A stretch of 64,000 nucleotides of DNA from Mytilus edulis (GCF_963676685.1 NC_092356.1:43921601-43985600); one strand, 5' to 3'; counted from the stretch's first letter, positions 22,326 to 34,435 are shown. Translations and numbers: made by a program. The notes: generated by a model not told the origin, from the sequence alone.

Positions 22326-23037
22326 TGACAATTGAATTCAGAAACATGACCTTGTTCATATTATATAATGCTAATGAATAAATATATACATAGTCATGAG
22401 CAGAGGCTTTATAAATTGATGATATGATTATCAATTAATTTACAAACTATGTATTAAACTTACCTGATAATTTATGATTACTAATTCATAAAAAATGTAT
22501 CTTAGGGAATCCGATCGTCATATTGCCAATGTACAGATACCAGTATTTTGTGTGAATAAGTATACTATCTTACTTCGCTTACGAATCAATATAATGTCAT
22601 TTAGAGATAATGTTACATTAACATTTTTTTCATGTAAAAAGCTGGGTTTTTTTTTAATTGTAAGAGCGATAACTGTTGTCTAGTGTTTTTGCAGTACACA
22701 AGTACAGTTTTGGTTTAAATCTGTTAAACTGTAATTATACTTTGAAAATCACCATACATTTTAAGAAAATTTGACAGATGATTTTTTATGATTAAGAGAA
22801 AATAAATGTAGCAAATGTTACAATTTTTCCTGTTTTCAGTTTTATACTAATACATGAAAATTAAACAAATTATAAAAAAAAACAAAAAACACAATACTAT
22901 AAAAGGCTAGAGGATTCGAGACATGGGTTAAACATGTTTTGTTAGATGTCCCATTCCTTCACTATACCTCTAGTCAATGTGGGATAAACAAACATATCTA
23001 ATGCAAACAGTTCACCTGACTTAAAAAGAAATAAAGT

Positions 23038-23190
23038 ACCTATTAAGAAAATGCCTGTACCAAGTCAGAAATATGACAGTTGTTATCTATTCGTTTGGTG
23101 TGTTTGCGCTTTTGATATTGCCATTTGATTAGGGTCTCTCCGTTTTGAAATTTCCATAGGAGTTCAGTATTTTTTTTATTTAATTTTATA
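23038..23190 (-). repeat. Family D repeat, reverse, truncated
   Basis: AAATGCCTGTACCAAGTCAG, GACAGTTGTTATCTATTCGT, TTTGCGCTTTTGATATTGCC and GAGTTCAGTATTTTTTTT are family D in reverse. It marks where the copy 3/copy 4 flank homology ends. Confidence 0.7.
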
Positions 23191-24042
23191 GCAAAAATAC
23201 GTATTACAGAATGGTTTGCAGAATTTAGTATGCATATTTACAACAACAATGTCATCGACGAGGATCAGTACTACAATGAAATTTCAAGGACGAAACATAT
23301 TTCCAGATTCTATATGTTCCATGATTATAATGCGTTTTAAATTTTTGCTGCTCCATTTTATTAACATCAATGTCAAACAGCATCACATTTTCAGATGGAG
23401 TTAATAGGTTCAATTTTTATAGAGTGACATTGACACAGATTTAAATAATTTTCATTGCACTCTATCGAATCGACAAATTGCAAGGCATAAAATATACTTC
23501 AAATCTAAAAACAGTAAATATTTCGATGGGTTCTAAATAAAGTAAAAATTGTGAATTTAGAGGTTAAAGGGATTTTTATTTCTATTCATGTCTACTTTCA
23601 TAATATACAGCAGGATACATTTGTATCATTGAATGACGAAAAAACAATGTTTGTCTTGCATTCGGCAATCCTCGGTAGAATCCGCTACTGGTACGGAATC
23701 GGCCGAGTTGAGACGAATGGTTTGTCTTGATGTAAAATTACGGTGGCCATGTATACCATAAACAAGTTTCGTTTGGCGATAGCCATGACACCATTTATAT
23801 TTCATTTCTAAAACAGAATAGTGGGGTACTAATATCACATATAATCGTTTGCCCAGGTTTTTATTATAAAAAGAGGAAATTTAGGGGAAAAAAAGCCATG
23901 TAAGAAAATACTACCGATTTTCCTTAAGAAATATTGTCATTTGATTTGTCTAATATTTATGATGTTCCAATGTATGGGAACAAATACATTGTCGATAAAA
24001 AATTGCATTATTTTGATGATGTCATCTTCGGTGTATTTGTTA
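23191..24042. other. Intergenic spacer, one unexplained open stretch
   Basis: Mostly AT-rich. On the minus strand 23626-23838 is open, with a more balanced composition and several Cys and His codons, but it opens on GTG, not ATG, and matches nothing I recognise. It might be an isolated exon or a relic; I do not call it a gene. Confidence 0.3.
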
Positions 24043-24275
24043 AAATAGAGAATGGAACGGGGAATCACAGTGTCAAAGAGACAAGAACCGATTGAAGGGA
24101 AAAACAGCCCAATGTCACAAATAAGTCTTCAACGCAGCGAGAATATCCCTCACCCAGAGGCGGACTTCTGTTGGCTCCTTAACACCAATGTATACTAGTT
24201 CAGCGAAATGGACGCCCAAAAAGACAAACACAGGCTAGCGGTAACTGATCTGGGACAGGCGCAGAAATGCGACGT
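24043..24275 (+). repeat. Family B repeat, longer copy
   Basis: AAAATAGAGAATGGAACGGG, GTGTCAAAGAGACAAGAACC, AGTCTTCAACGCAGCG, CACCCAGAGGCGGACTTCTG, ACTAGTTCAGCGAAATGGAC and CTGATCTGGGACAGGCGCAG. It continues well past the point where the nested copy at 4555 stops. Confidence 0.7.
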
Positions 24276-25436
24276 GATAAAAATAATTTTATGAATCTGT
24301 TTTTTGAATGTTGTTGGAATCAGTGTGGTTCGGTGGTTCTTCACAAAACAATAAATGTGTATCTACGTTTCCATATTTTGTAAAAAAAAAAGTCGGCTTA
24401 ATGACATGATGAACTCGACTTTTCCATTGAGCATGGGAAATAGAAGGTAAAATGTAGAACAATTAAGTACGTTATACATCCCGGTTGTCGTATCAGTTGA
24501 GTATAAAGTAGGGTATTATCATTTTAACGTTTTTCTCCGGATTCAAACTATATTTGTTACCGAAGATCAAGTTCTTTATCAGGAACTCTTATTGTATTCT
24601 TATTGTAAAATTTGTATGCGATTGAAATAAATTATGTTTAAGGCTTCGTTCTTGGAATAAAGATGTGACGTTAACGAATAACTTGAATTATTCCATATTG
24701 GTATCATATTAGTAGGTTTCTCTATATGAATTGGATTTTGAATAAAAAAGCATATTCACCTGAGATTGTCGGCCTCAGTGAATATCATTTTTTCAAAAGT
24801 CAATAAAACCGCATATTTACCTCACCAAAAGACAGTAATTGTATAATATTTTATAACTTAATCTTTCATTTTAAAATGTTATTTGACCCAACTTTCAATG
24901 ATAGCCAGAACCAGCGTTAACTTTCCTAGGTGGAAATATTTTTCAAATTTTGTATTTTGCTTCTCTCTTATTTTTTCCCTTTCCCCCCTAAAATTTCAGT
25001 TGTGACATTTTTTTAACGCTAATAAATATGGTTACTAGTTTTAAATTGCATCTCAGCATCAAATTTTGTGAAATATGTTTGAAAAACACAATTTAATATA
25101 AAAATTTGAGATTTTGGATAGCTTTTTATTAAAAAAAAAAGAAATATATAGAAAATAACAGTCACACGAACAATCATATTTCGGGGTTACATTCCTTTGT
25201 TTAGGTATATAACCCCAAATACACTTCCTCAATATTATCTCGTCTGGCATCATTAATATGTAGTTATATCCTTATGAAAGGTATTCCTTAAAAAAGATTT
25301 AGATTATAACATAAATATTTGTTCATATACGACAAGTCTTCAGATTGGACACTATAAGCTTATGTATCTGAACAACACCCATGATAACCCATATTTCAGA
25401 TCTACATGATTTTTTCCTGTACTCAAATTGTTGAAA
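24276..25436. other. Upstream region of the GPCR at 25437
   Basis: AT-rich, with no coding region recognised. A CATATTTCAG acceptor-like sequence ends at about 25400, just before the coding start, so a 5' UTR intron is possible. An in-frame TGA at 25407-25409 shows that ATG 25437 is the first usable start. Confidence 0.4.
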
Positions 25437-26447
25437 ATGAATATGAGCGTGACAGTAAAAGATCTGGAGGACGAACGTTTCAGGAAACTGCTTGCTCCTT
25501 CCATATATCTAATTATTCTTATGGTTATAGGACTACCTGGAAATTTAACTGTTCTAATAATCTTCGGACGGAAATATACTAAAAGTGTGTATCAAACTAT
25601 TGTCTGGAATATTGCTCTATGCGACCAGATTTTCTGTATGGTTTGCATACCGTTTAATATCGCGCGAGTAATTCGTTATTATTCATTTGAAGGTAAATGG
25701 GTGTGTGTATTTTTTGTAACATTTATATATTTTTTAATCATGTATTCAACACATCTTATAATGCTGTTATCATTGTACAGATTTCGGAAGATATGTATGC
25801 CATTTAAATCTCAGATGACCAATAACAACGTTAATTACTTTATAATGATATGCCTGGTTGTTGCTTTGGTTCTTTCGTCACCACAACTTGCATTATCCAA
25901 ATATGAAGAAATATCTCTTAAACATAATATTACCGGACACAGCTGTGCAATATCTCTTTCAAATCCATCGGTTTCTTCTATTGCTTTTAGTTATGGATTT
26001 CTCACTTTGTTTATTCTTTACACTGTAATGTTGATTGTGATTTATTTAACAATTGGTATAAAATTATATTACCATCGCAAAGAAAAAATACGAAACGAAA
26101 GTACACCAGATAATTCCAGGAACAAGGCTATTTCAAATAAGATGACGAAAATAGCCTTAACAGTATCGGTTGTGTTTGGATTGGGCTATATACCAGTTTT
26201 TGTAGTTCAAACAACGGACAAAATGATTGAAGAAGAATATTTGAGTGCTTTTGAATTTTCTGTTTTGAGGATTGTCGAAAGACTTTATGTCATCAATCAT
26301 GTGGCTAACCCATTTATATATGGAATATTTGATAAACATTTTAGGCTAAATCTGAGGAGACTTTTAAAAATTCCATTCAATGAAAAGAACAGAAAAACAG
26401 CTCGTACATTAACTTCAAAACAGAAGGCAAGTTCCAGCGGACTTTAA
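25437..26447 (+). CDS. Orphan class A (rhodopsin-family) G-protein-coupled receptor, single exon
   Basis: Seven-transmembrane receptor of 336 aa, acting at the plasma membrane. The start at 25437 (GAAAATGA context) is the first in-frame ATG after TGA 25407. TM1 carries GLPGN (32-36) and TM2 IALCD with D63. ECL1 has W88 and C90, with the ECL2 partner Cys in GHSC. TM7 ends NPFIY at 291-295, followed by a basic helix 8. Sequons are present near the N-terminus (NMS, 2-4) and in ECL2 (NIT). Oddities: the DRY motif is YRF (114-116) followed by RKICMP, and TM6 has LGYIP instead of CWxP. The overall look is an invertebrate orphan in the peptide/amine-like part of the family; ligand unknown. It is not close to the two GPCRs at 45-56 kb. 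Confidence 0.9.
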   Translation: MNMSVTVKDLEDERFRKLLAPSIYLIILMVIGLPGNLTVLIIFGRKYTKSVYQTIVWNIALCDQIFCMVCIPFNIARVIRYYSFEGKWVCVFFVTFIYFLIMYSTHLIMLLSLYRFRKICMPFKSQMTNNNVNYFIMICLVVALVLSSPQLALSKYEEISLKHNITGHSCAISLSNPSVSSIAFSYGFLTLFILYTVMLIVIYLTIGIKLYYHRKEKIRNESTPDNSRNKAISNKMTKIALTVSVVFGLGYIPVFVVQTTDKMIEEEYLSAFEFSVLRIVERLYVINHVANPFIYGIFDKHFRLNLRRLLKIPFNEKNRKTARTLTSKQKASSSGL

Positions 26448-26523
26448 GATAAATACTCCAAACGTGTTTATATTATAATGATATAATGAATGTTTAGAAT
26501 TTTTAATATTTACTACAACATTT

Positions 26524-26529
26524 AATAAA
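26524..26529 (+). terminator. Candidate polyadenylation signal of the GPCR
   Basis: AATAAA lies 77 nt past the TAA stop, a normal position for a short 3' UTR. The downstream sequence is T-rich. It fits a compact single-exon gene. Confidence 0.55.
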
Positions 26530-26633
26530 CTCTCATATTCTCATTTGTGTTCATGGACGTTTTGAAACTTTTTTTACCAATAAAATGACAGAGATAGGAA
26601 GGGACAATAAGGAAATCATGAATTGAAGAAATA

Positions 26634-28175
26634 TCAAAAGAAAAGAGAGTCGCAAGATATCAGAGGGACATTCAAACTCATAAGTCGCAAACAAACTGAC
26701 AACGCCATGGCAAGAAAAAAAAAGACCAACCGACAAACGACACGAAACAATACCCAACATGAAACAACACCAAACATAAAAAAACTATACTGAAAAACAA
26801 CATGAAACAATACCCAACATGAAACAACACCAAACATAAAAAAACTATACTGAAAAACTACACGAAACAATACCCAACATGAAACAACACCAAACATAAA
26901 AAAACTATACTGAAAAACTACACGAAACAATACCCAACATGAAACAACACCAAACATAAAAAAAACTATACTGAAAAACTACACGAAACAATACCCAACA
27001 TGAAACAACACCAAACATAAAAAAAACTATACTGAAAAACTACACGAAACAATACCCAACATGAAACAACACCAAACATAAAAAAACTATACTGAAAAAC
27101 TACACGAAACAATACCCAACATGAAACAACACCAAACATAAAAAAAACTATACTGAAAAACTACACGAAACAATACCCAACATGAAACAACACCAAACAT
27201 AAAAAAAACTATACTGAAAAACTACACGAAACAATACCCAACATGAAACAACACCAAACATAAAAAAACTATACTGAAAAACTACACGAAACAATACCCA
27301 ACATGAAACAACACCAAACATAAAAAAAACTATACTGAAAAACAACATGAAACAACACCAAACATAAAAAACTATACTGAAAAACGACATGAAACAATAC
27401 CCAACATGAAACAACACCAAACATAAAAAAAACTATACTGAAAAACAACATGAAACAACACCAAACATAAAAAACTATACTGAAAAACGACATGAAACAA
27501 TACCCAACATGAAACAACACCAAACATAAAAAAAACTATACTGAAAAACAACATGAAACAACACCAAACATAAAAAAAACTATACTGAAAAGCAACATGA
27601 AACAACACCCAACATAGAAAACTATACTGAAAAATTACATGAAACAACAACCCAACATAGAAAACTATACTGAAAAATTACATGAAACAACAACCCAACA
27701 TAGAAAAAACTATACTGAAAAATTACATGAAACAACAACCCAACATAGAAAAAACTATACTGAAAAATGACATGAAACAACACCCAACATAGAAAACTAT
27801 ACTGAAAAATTACATGAAACAACAACCCAACATGGAAAACTATACTGAAAAACGACATGAAACAATACCCAACAGCAAAAACTATACTGAAAAACAACAT
27901 GAAACAACACCAAACTTAAAAAAAACTATACTGAAAAACAACATGAAACAACACCCAACATAGAAAAAACTATACTGAAAAATGACATGAAGCAACACCC
28001 AACATAGAAAACTATACTGAAAAATTACATGAAACAACACCCAACATAGAAAACTATACTGAAAAATTACATGAAACAACACCCAACAAAGAAAACTATA
28101 CTGAGCAACACGAACCCCACTAAAGCACAGTGAGTGCAAGCATATCCTGCTCCACATGCGACACCCGTCGTGTTA
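26634..28175 (+). repeat. Family A repeat carrying an internal minisatellite expansion
   Basis: The left part (about 26650-26735) has GATATCAGAGGGACATTCAA, ACTCATAAGTCGCAAACAAA and ACGCCATGGCAAG. The right part (28105-28175) has GAGCAACACGAACCCCACTA, GCATATCCTGCTCCACATG and ACACCCGTCGTGTTA. These are the two ends of family A in forward orientation, separated by the minisatellite. Confidence 0.75.
26735..28108. repeat. Minisatellite with 60-bp units (42 + 18 bp sub-units)
   Basis: About 1.37 kb. In the first part the unit is 60 bp: CATGAAACAACACCAAACAT, an A-run of 7-8, CTATACTGAAAAACTAC, then ACGAAACAATACCCAA. From about 27330 the 18-bp part is often lost, and later units have CCCAACATAGAAAACTATAC. 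No stop codons fall in some minus-strand frames, giving long open frames that repeat about every 20 residues; I take these as artefacts of the repeat. Confidence 0.9.
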
Positions 28176-28924
28176 CTCATATATATATACAATATATTGA
28201 TTAGTATAAAGTGATATGGCAGAATAACAGACTTCCCTGTGTCTCCATACACTCCTTTTGTGTTAGGTTGGGGATTGCCCTGGTAGTGGGTTGTATAAAA
28301 GTAAGTGACACATATTCAGTAATCCTGATAGGGAGTGAACACGGATTCCACTGTACCCTCATAGCAAACGAGGGTTGCTCCGTTCACGGAGGGATCTTCG
28401 GACATACAGACATATTTCATTTCAAAAGCCGGATATGTTATTGACACTTACCTAACCCTACGACATCACCAAATTAACGAAAAAGGAGGACGTACATACA
28501 AACAACAGTCTACAGAACATTACACAGAAAACTACACAATGAGAAAAACGAACCTCAAATGGAGTATAATATTATTTACGATCAGAAACGTATTTTCTAC
28601 ATGTACTTTCCTTCCAATTTTGGTTTCAAATTCCCTTTGTAAGTTACATGTACAAATTTAACTGGTCAGACACTCTCAAATCAATATCACACTAATACAT
28701 GTATAATTTACTACCAAAAGATCTTGGTCAGTCATGTGATCATATGGAGGTAAACTGTATAAGTTCAAAAATGAGGAACGAAAGATACAAGAGGGACATT
28801 CAACTCATAGATCGGAAATAAACTGACGTTTTCAAAATAGAATTAGAAAAATAAAATTGTTTCATCTGAAAAATGTTGCAATTGTTTTATGGAATCGGTT
28901 TTGATTGTTCTAAATGTTTTTTTT
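28176..28924. other. Spacer with one family A fragment
   Basis: No gene recognised. About 28760-28830 (GAGGAACGAAAGATACAAGA, GGGACATTCAACTCATAGAT) is the start of a family A copy that is cut short. The open frame at 28211-28444 has no family features. Confidence 0.4.
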
Positions 28925-28992
28925 TCTGTGTCATTTAGTCTCTAGTGAGTAATTGTCTCATTGGAAATCAAATCACATCTTCTTTTCTATCT
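28925..28992 (-). repeat. Family C fragment, reverse
   Basis: TTCTGTGTCATTTAGTCTCT, AATTGTCTCATTGG and CACATCTTCTTTTCTATCTT are the first about 70 bp of family C in reverse. Confidence 0.6.
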
Positions 28993-29088
28993 TAGCAACA
29001 TGCCAAAACTGCCATTAGCTAAATATTTGTATCCTTCAATTGCAGAAAAGCATGTATATGTTAAATGTCTAATAGAAATTATTTCAAT

Positions 29089-29330
29089 AAAATTGAGAAT
29101 CGAAATGGGGAATGTGTCAAAGAGACAACAACCCGACCATAGAACAGACAACAGCAGAAGGTCACCAATAGGTCTTCAATGCTAGAAACTCCCACACCCG
29201 GAGGCGTCCTTCAGCTGGCCCCTAAACAAATATCTATACTAGTTCAGTGATAATAGACGTCATACTAAACTCCGAATTATACACAAGAAACTAAAATTAA
29301 AAATCATACAAGACTAACATTCTTGACGAT
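29089..29330 (+). repeat. Family B repeat, longer copy
   Basis: AAAATTGAGAATCGAAATGG, GTGTCAAAGAGACAACAACC, GGTCACCAATAGGTCTTCAA, CACCCGGAGGCGTCCTTCAG, ATACTAGTTCAGTGATAATA and CATACAAGACTAAC. This is the best full-length model of family B in the window. Confidence 0.75.
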
Positions 29331-30394
29331 TTGTAATCATAGATACAGGAAAATCTGTTGATAATAAATAAACCATTCTATCTAATTCAAATTTGATTTG
29401 GAGATGTAAATCATATATGTTCAGTCGTCACACAGACTCTGTTAGTAGACCTTTCCTGAAAGAGGTTACTATATCTGAAGATGTAAAATCCAATTCATTG
29501 CTTTTTATGACTGGTATTTTTGTAGATAATAAGTGGATTCTATACAGTTAAAAGGCACTCGTGTTGCGTCACTTAGATGGAAAGGATAGGAACAAAATAA
29601 AGTGAGGCAAACATGACTGAAATAAAATATAGAATCAATTTAATCTATGAATTAATCAAGCAATTGTCTTAATGGATTCAAAGACAATCACAAACATAAC
29701 AGCAAATCTAGTCTCAACTGCCATTTATACGTATTGAAACGGCTTATGAACTCTGACTATAAGTAGAATTTTATATACAAAATGGAGACAAATGGTTTGA
29801 TATTTCAAATATGATCTAAATCGACATAGACGATACACAGTTTATTATCTTTACAATATTAATATGATTAAGTTGATAATATCTATAGACGAATTTAGTA
29901 TCGCGATGAGTTTTCTGAAGCCTGATGCTGAAGAAATTAATCAAAATTCTTACTTTGTTGTGTTCTTAAATGATTCAAGAGGCTCTGTATACCGAGACAA
30001 AGGTTCTTCATCAAGTATCATTTTTTTCAGACAGTTAATTTTATTCATCCAAGAAGAAAAGTAATTATAGAGAGTATGGTCATCTTCGTTAATTGGATGT
30101 ATGACGGTAACGTTCTGTCTTCATTAAGCAAGACAGATGATTTTCTTGCGTATAAATGAATATCCTTCATTGTCATTTGAGCTATTCATAATATAGATAA
30201 TTATATACCATGACTGATCCTGCCGATAAAGTTGATAATTCATTGAACAGATTCATAAAAATAGAAAAAAATTATAACGAGTTATTGTTTGCATTACCTT
30301 GACCACTCTGTAAACGTAGTGTTAGTGTCGCGAAAATATTAAAGGAAGAGTTTTGAATTAATTTTAGAAATGATTACACCAATGGAAAAAAGTT
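29331..30394. other. Intergenic spacer, no gene recognised
   Basis: AT-rich. The open frame at 29864-30064 has no domain or repeat support. No repeat family is recognised. Confidence 0.35.
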
Positions 30395-30680
30395 AAATAA
30401 AAAAATACTGAACTCCGAGGAAAATTCAATCGGAAAGTCCCTAATCACATGGCAAAATCAAATGACAAAACACATCTAACGAATGGACAACAACTGTCAT
30501 ATTCCTGACTTGGTACAGGCATGTTCAAATGTAAAAAATGATGGATTGAACCTGGTTTTATGGCGCTAAACCTCTCACAGTCTCATCAAATTCTGTTATA
30601 TTTACAACTATACCAGAACAAAAGACACATAATAAATAAAATAGTCAAAATATGGGTACAGCAACATAGTCATAGTAAAG
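30395..30680 (+). repeat. Family D repeat, near full length
   Basis: AAAAAATACTGAACTCCGAG, GGACAACAACTGTCATATTC, GACTTGGTACAGGCATG, GAACCTGGTTTTATGGCGCT and AAACCTCTCACAGTCTCATC. It closely parallels the copies at 19668 and 46940. Confidence 0.75.
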
Positions 30681-31040
30681 GAGATTATGCATAAAATGGT
30701 AAACAGAAATTACAAAAAAAACCTATTGAAATAAAAAATAACAAATCACAACACCAACACTTAGATGAACAAGCAAAAACGAATAACAACGAACAACAAA
30801 CGGTCCAGGTAACCTGCATTGGTAGAAACACAAAATGTGATAAGGGTAAACAAAAATTAATATTTAAAGGCAGAAAATTAGTTTTAGCTTTTTAGATTAT
30901 CAAAACGTTAAGTCTACAATTTACTCATCTATGGGTGTAAATTATTTTGTACAACACTGGTAAAAGTTGCTGCTGGTAGACTATTCGAGGGTATCATCAG
31001 TTTAGTAATCAGTGCTTCGGTGAACACTAAAACTAGTTAC

Positions 31041-32078
31041 GTTTAATATGCACATAGAGCGCTAGACACACCTGTTAGTATAAAAGTTCTTCTAATGTTA
31101 ATATGCACATAGAGTGCTAGACACCTCTGTTAGTATAAAAGTTCGTCTAATGTTAATATGCACATAGAGCGCTAGACACACCTGTTAGTATAAAAGTTCG
31201 TCTAATGTTAATATGCACATAGAGCGCTAGACACACCAGTTAGTATACAAGTTCGTCATATGTTAATATGCACATAGAGCGCTAGACACACCTGTTAGTA
31301 TAAAAACTCGTCTAATGTTAATATCCACATGGAGCGCTAGACAACATGTTAGTATAAAAGTTCGTCTAATGTTTATATGCACATAGAGCGCTAGACACAC
31401 CTGTTTGTATAAAAGTTCGTCTAATGTTAATATGCACATAGAGCGCTAGACACACCTGTTAGTATAAAAGTTCGTCTAATGTTAATATGCACATAGAGCG
31501 CTAGACACACCAGTTAGTATACAAGTTCGTCATATGTTAATATGCACATAGAGCGCTAGACACACCTGTTAGTATAAAAATTCGTCTAATGTTAATATGC
31601 ACATAGAGCGCTAGACACACCTGTTAGTATAAAAGTTCGTCTAATGTTAATATGCACAAAGAGCGCTAGACACACCTGTTAGTATAAAAGTTCGTCTAAT
31701 GTTAATATGCACATAGAGCGCTAGACACACCTGTTAGTATAAAAGTTCGTCTAATGTTAATATGCACATAGAGCGCTAAACACACCTGTTAGTACAAAAG
31801 TTCGTCTAATGTTAATATGCACATAGAGCGCTAGACCCACCTGTTAGTTTAAAAGTTCGTCTAATGCTAACATGCACCTAGAGCGCTAGACACACCTGTT
31901 AGTATAAAAGTTCGTCTAATGCTAACATGCACATAGAGCGCTAGACACACCTGTTAGTATAAAAGTTCGTCTAATGTTAATATGCACATAGAGCGCTAGA
32001 CACACCTGTTAGTATAAAAGTTCGTCTAATGTTAATATGCACATAGAGCGCTAGACACACCTGTTAAAATACAAGTTC
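31041..32078. repeat. Minisatellite with 55-bp units
   Basis: About 19 units of 55 bp: GTTAATATGCACATAGAGCG, CTAGACACACCTGTTAGTAT and AAAAGTTCGTCTAAT. The block GAGCGCTAGAC is almost invariant. A variant pair (CCAGTTAGTATACAAG, then TCGTCATATG) occurs at about 31229 and again at about 31510, five units apart, pointing to a five-unit higher-order duplication. There are no spacers, so it is not a CRISPR-like array. Confidence 0.95.
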
Positions 32079-33976
32079 GCTCTGTCAACTTAATTTCAAA
32101 GAATAAAAAGTCAACGTCCTTGATGCACTTTTATATTCAAGATTACATATACGAAGATTACAATTTGTTTAAGCAAAGAAAAATTCATGCATTTAACACA
32201 TGATTGTGTCCAATTTTACATCTAAAGATTTCAATTATTTAGAAAAACACAAAATATGACGTAATTTGTTGTAAGTTCAGGTCGTTATCTGCTCGGAATG
32301 ATCGATGTGAACAGCCTGGAAACGTTTGCCAGATTAGCATGCTTTTTGTAGTCTTTTGAACGCTAAAATCCTCACTGACAAATTTATAGCACATAATAAA
32401 TGACAAGGGAATCATCAATTTAATTGCATGCATAAACTAGAGTACATTTATATACTTGAAAATTCAGTGTATAGTTATCTTCCACCAAAAGAAAGTAAAT
32501 AAATTAATAAATCAAATATAATGGCATTTGCTCCTGAAAAGCAATTAGAAAGAATGAAGTCCATTGCTTGCTTTGTAATTTGTTAACGTTGTTACCTCAT
32601 GAAAGTGTAATATAAAGTTCCCTTAATTCATTCTAAATAATCCTAATTGAGCAAAAACAAACCCCACTGTTACTGATAGCAAGCTCAAAAGTACGTTGTT
32701 GATGTATAAATCATGTATTCTTTTAAAGTTTTTTTTGTATAGTTTGGTTGTTGAATCTGTGCTTTTACACGGCCGACACTCGGCTAACCGAGAGATTGGT
32801 CGGTTAATCTGTATTGAGTATGCGGCTATATCGGCGGTTGGTCTGTTAATCGGGTTGGCTAAAGTCTGTTAATCAGGTGTTATCGAGAAAATCATTGAAA
32901 GTTCAGCATGTTTCATTGTATAACTTTCTAAATATATTTTCATCATAAAAAGTATTCATGTCTAACAAAACAATTCAATGTACTGAATTCAGTGGTGTAA
33001 TTATTATTTTTCTAGCTTCGATGTACGATCTATAAAATGAAAAGGCGGGTTACTCATCAATAAATTTATACACATTTTACACACATAAAATGTACACAAA
33101 ATGACACATTGGTTAAATTTACTTGCATTCAATATTTTAACATAAAAAAAAGAAAGGCATTATTTTTGTTAACCATATTGATATCATTGTGTGAAAAATC
33201 TACACCAAAATCTGTATTTTGGTGACATAAATCAATCTTTATTTAAAACTTGGTCTGTTAATGGGTCGGATGTATAAAACCCGGTCCGTTAATTGGTCTG
33301 TTAAGAGTTATGAATGGCAATAAAAGTATAATTTTATTGCTATATGGGGTGTTATCGTATCAAATGAGTAGGCTCAAGACGAGCGGCTAAAATATACGAA
33401 AACAACACATGAGCAATGAAACAGAACATATACGGAAACAACACATGAAATTGAAAATTGATAAAAATGGTTTCAAAAAGTGTAATATTAAAGTAATATT
33501 AATTTCATCCAAGAATGATCGCATATATCATGTTGATTCTGTTTAATTGTCATGAATGACACAAATTTGTCATCTACATTGGTAACCAGTATATAAATCA
33601 GAGATAAACGTCGTAATGTAACTAAACATCAGTAAGTAAAATATATTGGGATGACAAAATATGAAAAATAAAGAAAGAATAATGAGTAAGACAAAATAAA
33701 ATGTAGAAAAAAAATGACATAATAATTTAAAGAATACAGAAATAAACTATTATATACCCCCAATCCGGACCCTCATGGTATACACGAGAATCTGGATGGA
33801 AACGCAGAATATAGACTATTATATAAGGACAGTAGAGAGTGATACATTGCTAAAAACGAAAGAAAAATAATACTTGTTTAAGAATACATACATGAAACAC
33901 CGATGACTGTTGAAACAGTAACGGATTGCGATGTACTTATATTGGTGACAAATTCTAGAAGTTTACATGCGGACAA

Positions 33977-34220
33977 CTATGGTGGCAGGTTAATACAATT
34001 TTGCGTTTTAGCGCTTTAGCGTTTTCGCCTTTCATATTCTATATGGCGAAAACGCGAAATTGCGAAGTCGAAAACGCGAAAACTCGAAAACGCGAAACCG
34101 ATTTCTCGTTTTCGTCTTCGCGTTTTCGCGTTTTTGACTTCGCGATTTTGCGTTTTCGTCCCATAGAATATGAAAAACGAAATCGCGAAAACGCGAAATG
34201 TAAATTACCGGCCACCATAG
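33977..34220. mobile_element. 244-bp miniature element made of CGAAAACG-type words
   Basis: The ends CTATGGTGGC and GCCACCATAG are inverted repeats, flanked by ACAA on both sides (33973-33976 and 34221-34224). The inner arms continue the symmetry with the word CATATTCTAT. The whole interior consists of variants of GCGAAAACGCGAAAT and its complement, making it very CpG-rich in an AT-rich genome. Open frames on both strands result from the word structure and are not genes. It is nested in the 3.1-kb element. Confidence 0.8.
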
Positions 34221-34435
34221 ACAACTGTAGTTCTCTTCTGCACTTATGTAGAAAGGAACTAAACGGAATAAAATGAATTGAAACTTAAAATAACCAAATG
34301 TAGCTGCATTCGTTCCTTTCCGTTTACTTCTTTAGAGTGATTTGTAAACAACATATGATTAAGTAATAGAAGAAAAGAACCAATTGGATGTTGCTGACGA
34401 ATTGGAATTTAACGTCCAGTGACAAATATCATATA

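Noticed and set aside
26634-28157. Several overlapping minus-strand frames of 84-107 codons with the repeated phrase MFGVVSCWVLF
   Set aside because: They arise from a minisatellite without stops in some frames; units shift frame as the A-run varies, and there is no start context or domain.
31041-32078. Regular direct repeats resembling a CRISPR array
   Set aside because: Units are contiguous at 55 bp with no unique spacers, and the genome is clearly animal.
34001-34276. Open frames on both strands rich in Arg, Phe and Lys
   Set aside because: Product of the CGAAAACG word repetition inside a miniature inverted-repeat element.
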